Below are positions 7,680 to 13,450 of a stretch of 13,450 nt of DNA, piece by piece. The translations under genes were made by a program, and so were the position numbers. Numbering within the stretch: the stretch's first letter is position 1; the number at the start of each line of letters is the position of its first letter. Under the pieces are notes generated by a model. It saw only the letters and a program-made list of their open reading frames with translations, was not told where the DNA came from and did not search any database. Source of the DNA: an uncultured Paraprevotella sp. (GTDB taxonomy: Bacteria; Bacteroidota; Bacteroidia; Bacteroidales; Bacteroidaceae); NCBI GenBank assembly GCA_900546665.1, contig URDY01000044.1:1-13450 (forward strand), in the 5' to 3' direction.

Positions 7680-7738
7680 AAAGTAAAGCTTACTTTAAAA
7701 AAAGTAAACCTTACTTTTCTGAAAGTAAAGCTTACTTT
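7680..7738. repeat. Three palindromes AAAGTAA-nnn-TTACTTT at exact 21-bp spacing
   Basis: Perfect 7-bp arms with 3-base centres: 7680-7696 (centre AGC), 7701-7717 (ACC) and 7722-7738 (AGC). The starts are 21 bases apart, two helical turns, so all three face the same side of the helix. A -7 box (TAGCTTTG) starts 28 bases after the last one. The arrangement looks like a cooperative operator array; the stems are too A/T-rich to be strong RNA hairpins. Confidence 0.75.
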
Positions 7739-7765
7739 TTTCAAAAGATGCCGGACTTGAAGATG

Positions 7766-7773
7766 TAGCTTTG
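7766..7773 (+). promoter_or_regulatory. Orphan -7 box TAGCTTTG after the palindrome array
   Basis: An exact match to TAnnTTTG, 28 bases downstream of the third palindrome. No -33 TTTG is evident and no gene follows on the plus strand, so a transcript from here would be non-coding or very short-coding. A hairpin at 7986-8010 could end it. Confidence 0.35.
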
Positions 7774-7834
7774 GTAGTTTTATTTTACATTTTGATATTT
7801 TGGGCCATATCTGGTTTGTAAGGAAGGTGAATAT

Positions 7835-7879
7835 CAGATGTTCATCTGTAACAGGCTGTTTAACAGGTAGATATATCTA
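7835..7879. other. Cluster of three dyads
   Basis: CAGATG-TT-CATCTG (7835-7848), AACAG-G-CTGTT (7850-7860) and TAGATATATCTA (7868-7879) follow one another within 45 bases. Each is a perfect dyad. They could be protein-binding sites or structure in a non-coding transcript. Confidence 0.4.
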
Positions 7880-7985
7880 TAAATGAAGAGGTGAAGGATG
7901 AATATGGGTCAGTAGTCTTTATGTGGGGATGGGATCTGCTTATATCGGGGGATGAACTTCTTGTTTCCGGATGCTTTCCGGCTTT

Positions 7986-8010
7986 GAAAAAACCACCTTG
8001 AGGTTTTTTC
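7986..8010. terminator. Terminator-like hairpin with A/T-run arms
   Basis: GAAAAAACC (7986-7994) pairs with GGTTTTTTC (8002-8010) around the 7-base loop ACCTTGA. The arms supply A- and T-runs on both strands, so it could act as a weak bidirectional terminator. The stem is poor in GC, so confidence is limited. Confidence 0.4.
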
Positions 8011-8027
8011 ATGGGACCAAAAACCGT

Positions 8028-8086
8028 CAAAACGACTATGAATGACCATAAATGACGGGGTGTGTCCATAAATGACTGAAAGTGAC
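8028..8086 (+). repeat. Phased decamer array ending in GAC
   Basis: Successive 10-base units in register: (C)AAAACGAC to 8036, TATGAATGAC 8037-8046, CATAAATGAC 8047-8056, GGGGTGTGTC 8057-8066 (degenerate), CATAAATGAC 8067-8076 and TGAAAGTGAC 8077-8086. A 10-bp direct-repeat period is the pattern bound by OmpR/PhoB-type regulators, and a -7 box lies 22 bases downstream. That the array is regulatory is inference. Confidence 0.65.
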
Positions 8087-8107
8087 GTTCCTGTTTTTAT
8101 TGTGTGG

Positions 8108-8115
8108 TATCTTTG
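8108..8115 (+). promoter_or_regulatory. Orphan -7 box TATCTTTG after the decamer array
   Basis: An exact TAnnTTTG match, 22 bases after the decamer array. Transcription would run rightward into the 3' end of the oppositely oriented GH27 gene, first crossing the GC-rich hairpin at 8147-8190. No gene follows, so it would make an antisense or short RNA. Confidence 0.4.
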
Positions 8116-8140
8116 TAGGGCAGGGGGCGGAATACGATAT

Positions 8141-8191
8141 AAAAATCCCCGCCCATGCCTTGTTTTTTTAAAATACCGGGCAGGGCGGGGG
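8141..8191 (-). terminator. Intrinsic terminator of the GH27 transcript
   Basis: Read on the minus strand, a GC stem (GGGCGGGG at 8183-8190 of the plus strand pairing with CCCCGCCC at 8147-8154, extended imperfectly by GGGCA/GCC) is followed by ATTTTTATAT. It begins about 93 bases after the GH27 stop. The loop itself contains a run of seven T on the plus strand. Confidence 0.8.
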
Positions 8192-8283
8192 ATTGATACT
8201 GTTATTTACGGATATTCGTTATTCAAGTACCGGTCGATACGGATGCTCCAAATGTTCCGGATGGCCGGCTGAACAGACACTGA

Positions 8284-11200
8284 TCAGTTTTTGATGACTT
8301 TCTTGCCATTGATGATGTACACACCTTTCTTCAGATTGTCTGTAGCTTCGGACTGGCGTACATTGGATTTGATCAATTCGCCGGCTACGGTGTAGACATC
8401 CACTTTCTCATTGCCGGTCATTTCAGTGAGACTGATACCGGTGATGATACCGTCTATTTCCGTTTTGATCATTTCCATATCGTGACCTTCCTGATCCTTG
8501 GCCAGAATGCTGGCGCGGAATCCGTCAAGCACACTGCCTGCAGGAGCTTTTACAAAAGCCTGATCCTGCAGTATGAAACTGCCTTCTGCAAGAGCGCCGC
8601 TTCCGTATTGTCCCGTCATGGTGACGGTGGCTTTGTCATCGCTGACTGTGATAGCCTTGTCGGCGGCAGTCTGGCTCTTGACCTCTACGTTGTCGAATGA
8701 CATGGCTTCTTGTATGTCGGCAGCAGTCTTGACAATATAAGGTACACCGGCCTCAATTTCAGTTTGCTGGCCGGAGAATACGATGACGCAGGCATTATTA
8801 TCCTGTTTGAGACTTTCGATTTTGCGGATGTCGCTGAAATACTTTGCAGCTGTTTCGGCATCCAGACTGAACGGCAGACAGAGTGTATTCCATCCTTCGT
8901 TCTCGAATGTCCTGTTGAGTGTGACATTCATCGGCATATCCTTGGCGATGACAGACTGTGCTTCGTCTTTTTCGTCCAGAGTAAGGTAAGATCCCCAGTA
9001 GGTGAGCTGGAAATTATCGGCCTGGAACCATCCTTTTGAGCTGTTGCCGTCACCGGTTGAACGGATACCGATGCGAAGCGCTTCACCATCGGCAACCAGT
9101 ACGCCGTCAGCGTTCAGGGTGCTCCAGTCGTTGTTGTCGTCACCGCTTACATTGGTCAGAGGGTCAGAGTCGACAGTCTGGCTGCCGGCCTGTGCGTAAA
9201 CATGCTGGTCGGTCAGTTTATCCACACCGTCGGTGTTGCGCAGGGCACCGGTAACGGTATAACGTCCTGCCGGCAGACCGTCTACTTCCTGATGCAGGTC
9301 GAGTGAACTGATCTTTTCGTTGACCACGCTGACAAAGTATGTACCGTCGGCTGCCGGACGGTCACTCCAGGTGCCGTAAGCTTCCCAGCCGCTGGCCTTC
9401 TTGTCGAGTGTCCATCCTGTGGTCTGGCTTTCGAAACTGGGGTTGGTCAGGAATTCAGTCATGTCATAGCTCTGGCCTTTGACGGGTGCTGTTTCCAGTT
9501 TGGCGATTCTCAGTTGGGCTACGATATCAGCAGTGGCGGTTTCTACATCTTCCGTAGTAGCCGTTTCGCTGGCCAAAGTTTCGTTGCCTTTGTTGACTGT
9601 AGCCGCCAGTTCGTCTTTGGCTGCGGATTCACTGACGGCAGACAAAAAATCCGTTGCTTCGCTGACTGCATCTTTCAGTGCGGTCATGGCCGACATGCTC
9701 TTGCGGGCATTGTCCAAAGCGGTTTCCAGATTGCTGATGGCTGCTTCCAGCTCCGCCTTGTCTTTTCCTTCGATGGGTTCGGCAGCTTTCAGGGCATCGC
9801 TCAGCGGTGCGCGGTAGGCACCGGCTACGCTGGCCGGTTCTACGGTTTTGGCATCTTCTACCAGTTTGGTCAACCGCTGTTGCAGGAGACTCAGGTCGGC
9901 TGATGTTCCTTCGATCGTCACAGTCACTTCTTCTGATATGGCCGGGCTGACACTGGTCGTACCGCTGTATTTGGCCTGGAACTTGTAGGTGCCGCCGTAA
10001 TAGTCTTTGCAAACGTAAGTGGCAGTTCCGTCTGATTCAACAGGCAGTGTGCCGACGATCTTGCCATCGCAAAGGAGCTGGACGTATGCGCCTTCAGCCG
10101 GACCGCTGACGGTCATCGTAATATTGAACGGTTCGTCAGACTTGTGGCTGTCGCCGTCGGTATCGATGCTGACAGAAGCACCGCTTGAACGTTCTACTGC
10201 TTCGATGCGGTAGAGTTCACTTGCATGGGCTCTGATGGTCGGAGCAAATTCTGAGTTCTTGAATACGCCCTGTTCTTCGTTGCTCCACATGTCTGTGATG
10301 CGGCATTCCTGATCTTGGGCAAATCCGAGTTGGGTCAGGTCGAGCATGACCGGTTCGGCGCTTTCAGGAGTAGGATCCTGGGTAAACACGCGGAATTCCA
10401 TGGTTACACCCTTGTCGGCATTCTGTACGTCGCCGTCGTAGCCTACCAGAGCCTTGAATGTCTTATACTGATGTCCTTCAGGAAGAGTGAAGGTCAGAAC
10501 TGACGGGGCATTGACACCGAATCCCTTTTCGTAAGTGGTTCCGTTGATGGTCAGTGCGCCACCATCGTTGTTTTTGTTGACTTTAGGGCTGCTCCATCCG
10601 TTGACCGGATTTTCATCCCATGCTATGGTAGTCAGTGAGGTTTCCTTGCCGTCTGCATCCACCAGTACGGGATTTACCCAGTTGGCATGGTCGTAGTCCA
10701 GACCGTCACCGCCGTTGGTCACTACCAGATAAAGTTTTTCGGCACCGGTGATGTCTGCTGACAGGTTGACACCTTCTGCCTGGCTGTTGCGGCTGATGAA
10801 TCCGCTGCAGGCTACCTGTTTGCCCGGATCGACCTTGATGGTTACATTGCCGCCGTTCCATTGGTCGGTCTTTTCTTCACGGATTGTAGGATCTTCGTTG
10901 AAGACCATGAATTCTACGGATGACTTGCTGCCCTGGTCGGTTCCGGTGTTGTCGATTCCGGCAAAGGCGGTAAACTTTTCAGCACCTTCAGGAAGATCGA
11001 ACAGGAGAATGGAATTGGCATGTACGGCAAATCCGTTGTCATAAGTCTGTCCGTTGATGGACAAGGTGCCGCCTTCAATATTCTGGTTGACATGGATGTT
11101 ACCCCAGCCACAGGTGCCGCGCAGGTAAGTCTTTTCAGTCAGTTTGATGGTACTGCCGTCCTTGAGCGTGACAGTCGGGTTGATCCAGTCGGCATGGTCA

Positions 11201-12540
11201 CAATCATAACCGTCGCCGCCATCGGTCACGACAAGAGCCAGCTGACGGGTGTTTTCCGGAAGATCCACGGCCACGTCTGTGGCATAACCGGTTGTAAGGT
11301 AGGAAATGGTACCACTGCGGTAAAGCACGTTCTTTGGATTGACGAATGATGAACCGCCGGTATTGAACAAGGCTACGAACTTGTCGCCGTTGGCCGGATC
11401 ATCGGCAGCCCAGACAATGCGGTTGTCGTTGCGGCTGAGCTGGCGGTTGTTGGCAGAGTAGTGGTGCATGTAGAGCACTTCGGGATCTGTCAGCAGCTTG
11501 TTGGTCGCCTCGTCGTTCTGGGGCAGATCGCCTCCGAACATCAGCGGTGACTTGAATATGGTCCACAGGTTCATCATGGTGTATTGTTCATCGGTGGTGA
11601 AGTTGGTCCATCTTTCTTCACCGCGTTCGCCACGGATACTGATCTTACCCAATGGCAGCATGTCGGCATCAGGCCATGTGCCCGGAGCGATGTAAGGCGC
11701 CCATTTGGCACATACGTTGAACTGGTAGTTCAGCTGGCTCCAGTTGTCCCAGAAATCATCCACCGTACGCCACATGTTGGCGTGATTCTTTACGTGCTCC
11801 ATTTTGTTGAGAGGTGTTTCACCAGGAGATATACTGAGGACGATGGGGCGTCCGCACTGGTCGATGGCATGGCGGATCATTTCTATTTCGGCCGTATGGT
11901 AAGGACGTGACAGGTCGTCAACCTTCACAAAGTCCACTCCCCACTGGGCATAAAGGTCGAATATGGAATTGTAGTATTCCTGTGCACCCGGTTTACGGTA
12001 ATCTACCTTATAATTGTCTCTCAGCCATGTGCAGGCGGAGTCGTTGCTGGCAATCATGTCGCAAGTGATGCCATTGGTGCCTTTGACCGGCAATTTCTTT
12101 TCGGCTGCGATTTTCGGCAAACCACGCATGATATGAATACCGAACTTCAGACCGAGTCCGTGTACATAATCGGCCAGAGCCTTGAATCCGACACCGTTGG
12201 CAGCAGAAGGGAAGCGGTTGAGTGCCGGCGTATAGCGGCCGTACTCATCGTATACATAGATTGGGTCGGTCTGGTTATAACCTCCGGCCTTGTCATTTTC
12301 TACGAACCAGCGGATGTCGACCACCACGTATTCCCAGCCATAGGCAGCCAGGTGTTGGGCCATGTAGTCGGCATTGGCTTTGACTTCACTTTCTACAACC
12401 GTAGGACCGTAACAGTCCCATGAATTCCATCCCATTGGGGGAGTCAGTGCCCATTTCTGAAAGGGCAGTTCGTTACCGGTTTGGGCTTGCATTCCCAATG
12501 ACAGGGCGCCTGCCATGGTCAGCATCAGTAGTTTTTTCAT
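8284..12540 (-). CDS. Secreted GH27-family glycosidase (alpha-galactosidase-like) with NPCBM modules
   Basis: A 1418-residue exported glycosidase with a signal peptide at about 1-20 (MKKLLMLTMAGALSLGMQAQ). The GH27-type barrel, about 30-400, has TPPMGWNSWDCYG (33-45), the nucleophile in DFVKVDD (Asp208) and the acid/base in WRTVDDFWDNW (Asp262), plus PGTWPDADMLPLG. Two NPCBM-like modules follow (about 433-551 and 603-723, with GGDGxDxDHAxW and NG.TY..GF.V.A). Then come an Ig-like region (about 785-878), a helical Ala/Glu-rich linker (880-1015), a jelly-roll module (about 1025-1182) and the C-terminal module (1185-1418, WNTLCLPFS, EAGVPYIVK, tail GVYIINGKKVIK). It should release terminal alpha-galactose or a related sugar outside the cytoplasm. 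The substrate-binding pair DD of classical enzymes is Asp75-Ile76 (VVVDIRWF), and 235-242 reads LSISPGET, so this is a divergent subgroup whose substrate may differ. Confidence 0.9.
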   Translation of the reverse strand: MKKLLMLTMAGALSLGMQAQTGNELPFQKWALTPPMGWNSWDCYGPTVVESEVKANADYMAQHLAAYGWEYVVVDIRWFVENDKAGGYNQTDPIYVYDEYGRYTPALNRFPSAANGVGFKALADYVHGLGLKFGIHIMRGLPKIAAEKKLPVKGTNGITCDMIASNDSACTWLRDNYKVDYRKPGAQEYYNSIFDLYAQWGVDFVKVDDLSRPYHTAEIEMIRHAIDQCGRPIVLSISPGETPLNKMEHVKNHANMWRTVDDFWDNWSQLNYQFNVCAKWAPYIAPGTWPDADMLPLGKISIRGERGEERWTNFTTDEQYTMMNLWTIFKSPLMFGGDLPQNDEATNKLLTDPEVLYMHHYSANNRQLSRNDNRIVWAADDPANGDKFVALFNTGGSSFVNPKNVLYRSGTISYLTTGYATDVAVDLPENTRQLALVVTDGGDGYDCDHADWINPTVTLKDGSTIKLTEKTYLRGTCGWGNIHVNQNIEGGTLSINGQTYDNGFAVHANSILLFDLPEGAEKFTAFAGIDNTGTDQGSKSSVEFMVFNEDPTIREEKTDQWNGGNVTIKVDPGKQVACSGFISRNSQAEGVNLSADITGAEKLYLVVTNGGDGLDYDHANWVNPVLVDADGKETSLTTIAWDENPVNGWSSPKVNKNNDGGALTINGTTYEKGFGVNAPSVLTFTLPEGHQYKTFKALVGYDGDVQNADKGVTMEFRVFTQDPTPESAEPVMLDLTQLGFAQDQECRITDMWSNEEQGVFKNSEFAPTIRAHASELYRIEAVERSSGASVSIDTDGDSHKSDEPFNITMTVSGPAEGAYVQLLCDGKIVGTLPVESDGTATYVCKDYYGGTYKFQAKYSGTTSVSPAISEEVTVTIEGTSADLSLLQQRLTKLVEDAKTVEPASVAGAYRAPLSDALKAAEPIEGKDKAELEAAISNLETALDNARKSMSAMTALKDAVSEATDFLSAVSESAAKDELAATVNKGNETLASETATTEDVETATADIVAQLRIAKLETAPVKGQSYDMTEFLTNPSFESQTTGWTLDKKASGWEAYGTWSDRPAADGTYFVSVVNEKISSLDLHQEVDGLPAGRYTVTGALRNTDGVDKLTDQHVYAQAGSQTVDSDPLTNVSGDDNNDWSTLNADGVLVADGEALRIGIRSTGDGNSSKGWFQADNFQLTYWGSYLTLDEKDEAQSVIAKDMPMNVTLNRTFENEGWNTLCLPFSLDAETAAKYFSDIRKIESLKQDNNACVIVFSGQQTEIEAGVPYIVKTAADIQEAMSFDNVEVKSQTAADKAITVSDDKATVTMTGQYGSGALAEGSFILQDQAFVKAPAGSVLDGFRASILAKDQEGHDMEMIKTEIDGIITGISLTEMTGNEKVDVYTVAGELIKSNVRQSEATDNLKKGVYIINGKKVIKN

Positions 12541-12626
12541 AAATATAGTTTTAATTAGTGGTATAAAATATAGGTTATAATGATGTTTTTCTTCTTTCCG
12601 AGATGTTTTAAGGTCTTTATCGTCTT

Positions 12627-12634
12627 CAAAGTTA
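12627..12634 (-). promoter_or_regulatory. -7 box TAACTTTG for the GH27 gene
   Basis: An exact TAnnTTTG on the minus strand, 87 bases upstream of the GH27 start codon, identical to the octamer before the thioesterase. The expected -33 position (about 12654-12657) reads AACG rather than TTTG, and it overlaps the inverted repeat that starts at 12656. Confidence 0.6.
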
Positions 12635-12655
12635 TAGAAAATATTTTTTATACCG

Positions 12656-12683
12656 TTAACATTTGGATTTAAATAAATGTTAA
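12656..12683. promoter_or_regulatory. 9-bp inverted repeat, candidate operator of the GH27 gene
   Basis: TTAACATTT (12656-12664) and AAATGTTAA (12675-12683) form a perfect inverted repeat around a 10-base spacer, so the half-site centres are 19 bases apart on one face of the helix. It starts at the expected -33 element and extends upstream from the GH27 promoter. This suits a dimeric regulator; an A/T-rich chance repeat is possible. Confidence 0.5.
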
Positions 12684-13027
12684 TTGTACAATATATCCTT
12701 GGGCAAAAAATGTAGCAGACTTGAAAAATGTCAGTATTTGTTTTTTGAATGTTCGGAAAGTGTTTGTTTTCCGGTCAGTGAGGTTTGGTTGGGGTATGTT
12801 GAGGTTTCTGTACATAAGATTGAATTATTTATGAAAGATTATTTCATTATCTCATAAGAAATTGATGAATGTATAAAGACTTGGTATTTTGATGATATGG
12901 GATAAATTGAAGATCTGTCAGAAATAAGTCGGTTCGATTTTTGCGGATACGGATTAAAATTTATATTTTTTTGTAAAAAAGGTCTAAATTCATATTGATT
13001 GTAATTTTAAAAATAAAAATGAAATAT

Positions 13028-13035
13028 TATTTTTG
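13028..13035 (+). promoter_or_regulatory. -7 box TATTTTTG for the LamG-like gene
   Basis: An exact TAnnTTTG match, 69 bases before the ATG at 13104. No convincing -33 TTTG is present at the usual spacing; the nearest TTG is 12999-13001. T-rich sequence makes chance matches more likely here. Confidence 0.45.
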
Positions 13036-13103
13036 TTGTGATAGTATTACACTAATCATTTCTTATTAATCACAAATTTAGTTTCAACATTAAAATTTCA
13101 ATC

Positions 13104-13450
13104 ATGAAAAAACACCAAAAACGAATCAGAGAACTGATTATGATGTGCTGTCTGATGTTTTTTAGCGGACAGGCACTATGGGCGCAGGAGGACAATCTGA
13201 TCTTGCAATTGGATTTTGAACACACCGACGGCAGGACGGTATCCGACCCGGATCATTCCGGTATTTCGGCCACTCTGATGAACGATGCCAGTGTGGACCA
13301 GATGGGAAAATTCCATATCCTGAATCTGGGCAACAACACCGGTTATCTGGATCTGACGGAAAAGGCCGGCAACCTGTTCCGCCAGACAGACAATTACACC
13401 ATTTCGATGTATTACAGAGTCAATGAGAAAGCGTCCTTGTCCGGGGCGGG
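13104..13450 (+). CDS. Secreted LamG-like (concanavalin-fold) protein, N-terminal part only
   Basis: The ATG at 13104 opens a frame that runs off the window after 115 complete codons. The N-terminus has a basic stretch (MKKHQKRIREL), a hydrophobic core (IMMCCLMFFSGQAL) and a likely signal-peptidase site after LWA, before QED. The mature start, LILQLDFEHTDG...VSDPDHSG, and the later GYLDLTEKAGNLF and NYTISMYYRVNE are the pattern of a LamG/concanavalin-like jelly-roll as found at the N-terminus of many Bacteroidales glycan-active proteins. The start is chosen because it gives a complete signal peptide and follows an A/T-rich leader. Its catalytic part, if any, lies outside the window. It is transcribed divergently from the GH27 gene, which suggests a shared glycan-utilisation role. 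Confidence 0.75.
   Translation, partial: MKKHQKRIRELIMMCCLMFFSGQALWAQEDNLILQLDFEHTDGRTVSDPDHSGISATLMNDASVDQMGKFHILNLGNNTGYLDLTEKAGNLFRQTDNYTISMYYRVNEKASLSGA

Larger units (their letters stand above)
7516..7897. repeat. 14-bp inverted repeat bounding a 382-base segment
   Basis: CCTTCACCTCTTCA at 7516-7529 and its exact reverse complement TGAAGAGGTGAAGG at 7884-7897. No clear flanking target-site duplication and no transposase is visible. It may be a relic of a small non-autonomous element or simply two oppositely oriented TTCACC repeats. Confidence 0.4.
7220..8140. other. Gene-free, repeat-dense region between convergent transcripts
   Basis: About 920 bases without a convincing coding region. 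From 7220 to about 7500 I see nothing recognisable apart from the perfect dyad TTTATG-G-CATAAA just after it (7501-7513). From 7501 to 8115 the sequence holds TTCAC repeats, three phased palindromes, three further dyads, a hairpin, a decamer array and two orphan Bacteroidetes -7 boxes, all on or readable from the plus strand. These are annotated individually. Such regulatory-looking density is unusual between two terminators. Confidence 0.7.
12541..13103. other. Divergent promoter region, 563 bases
   Basis: A very A/T-rich spacer between the GH27 gene and the plus-strand LamG-like gene. It holds one likely promoter for each gene and a 9-bp inverted repeat near the GH27 promoter, annotated separately. 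Between about 12700 and 13000 I see no coding region, RNA gene or repeat that I can support. Confidence 0.7.

Noticed and set aside
7516..7738. CRISPR array
   Set aside because: Repeats are short (10-17 bases), with spacers of only a few bases, and no cas genes are present.
7860..8069. 69-codon minus-strand frame over the decamer array
   Set aside because: Produced by the repeats and the hairpin; no recognisable domain and no promoter upstream.
8072..8272. 66-codon plus-strand frame starting in the decamer array
   Set aside because: Runs through the terminator hairpin of the GH27 gene, and its start precedes the -7 box at 8108; not protein-like.
9479..9903. Long plus-strand frames opposite the GH27 helical linker
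   Set aside because: Antisense shadows of an Ala/Glu/Ser-rich coding stretch; the minus-strand frame is clearly the real one.

Overview
The window looks like chromosome from a gut-type Bacteroidales (Bacteroides/Phocaeicola/Prevotella-like). The evidence is: -7 boxes of the Bacteroidetes form TAnnTTTG, A/T-rich leaders without Shine-Dalgarno sequences, several signal-peptide-bearing multimodular surface-type proteins, and a C-terminal 'GxYIxNGKKVxK' tail typical of secreted proteins in this phylum. The exact species cannot be read from the sequence.

Layout. (1) 146-2663, minus strand: a hotdog-fold PaaI-like thioesterase, then an OmpR-type response regulator, then its sensor kinase, in that transcription order and probably one operon from a promoter at about 2690. 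(2) 2694-3282: a non-coding region. Its right half carries two diverged tandem copies of a leader that ends in an ATG; the first fronts only a 23-codon micro-ORF. (3) 3283-7126, plus strand: a 1209-residue secreted protein with about four jelly-roll, carbohydrate-binding-like modules and no recognisable catalytic domain. A 56-residue acidic small protein, missed by length-filtered ORF finding, follows it, and then a strong intrinsic terminator. (4) 7220-8140: about 900 bases without a convincing gene between two convergent transcripts. It is unusually rich in helically phased repeats (21-bp-spaced palindromes, a 10-bp decamer array, 11-bp-spaced TTCAC repeats), dyads and two orphan -7 boxes. 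(5) 8284-12540, minus strand: a 1418-residue secreted GH27-type glycosidase with two NPCBM-like modules, an Ig-like region, a helical linker, a jelly-roll module and the same C-terminal module as the 1209-residue protein. Its terminator lies at 8141-8191. (6) 12541-13103: a divergent promoter region with a 9-bp inverted repeat that looks like an operator. (7) 13104 to the window end, plus strand: the N-terminus of a secreted LamG-like protein.

Together, items 3, 5 and 7 suggest a glycan-degradation neighbourhood: a GH27 enzyme, a non-catalytic glycan-binding protein and a LamG-like protein or enzyme. No SusC/SusD pair is inside the window. The most unusual material is the phased-repeat region at 7.5-8.1 kb, the duplicated leader at 3.0-3.3 kb, and the small protein at 6956.
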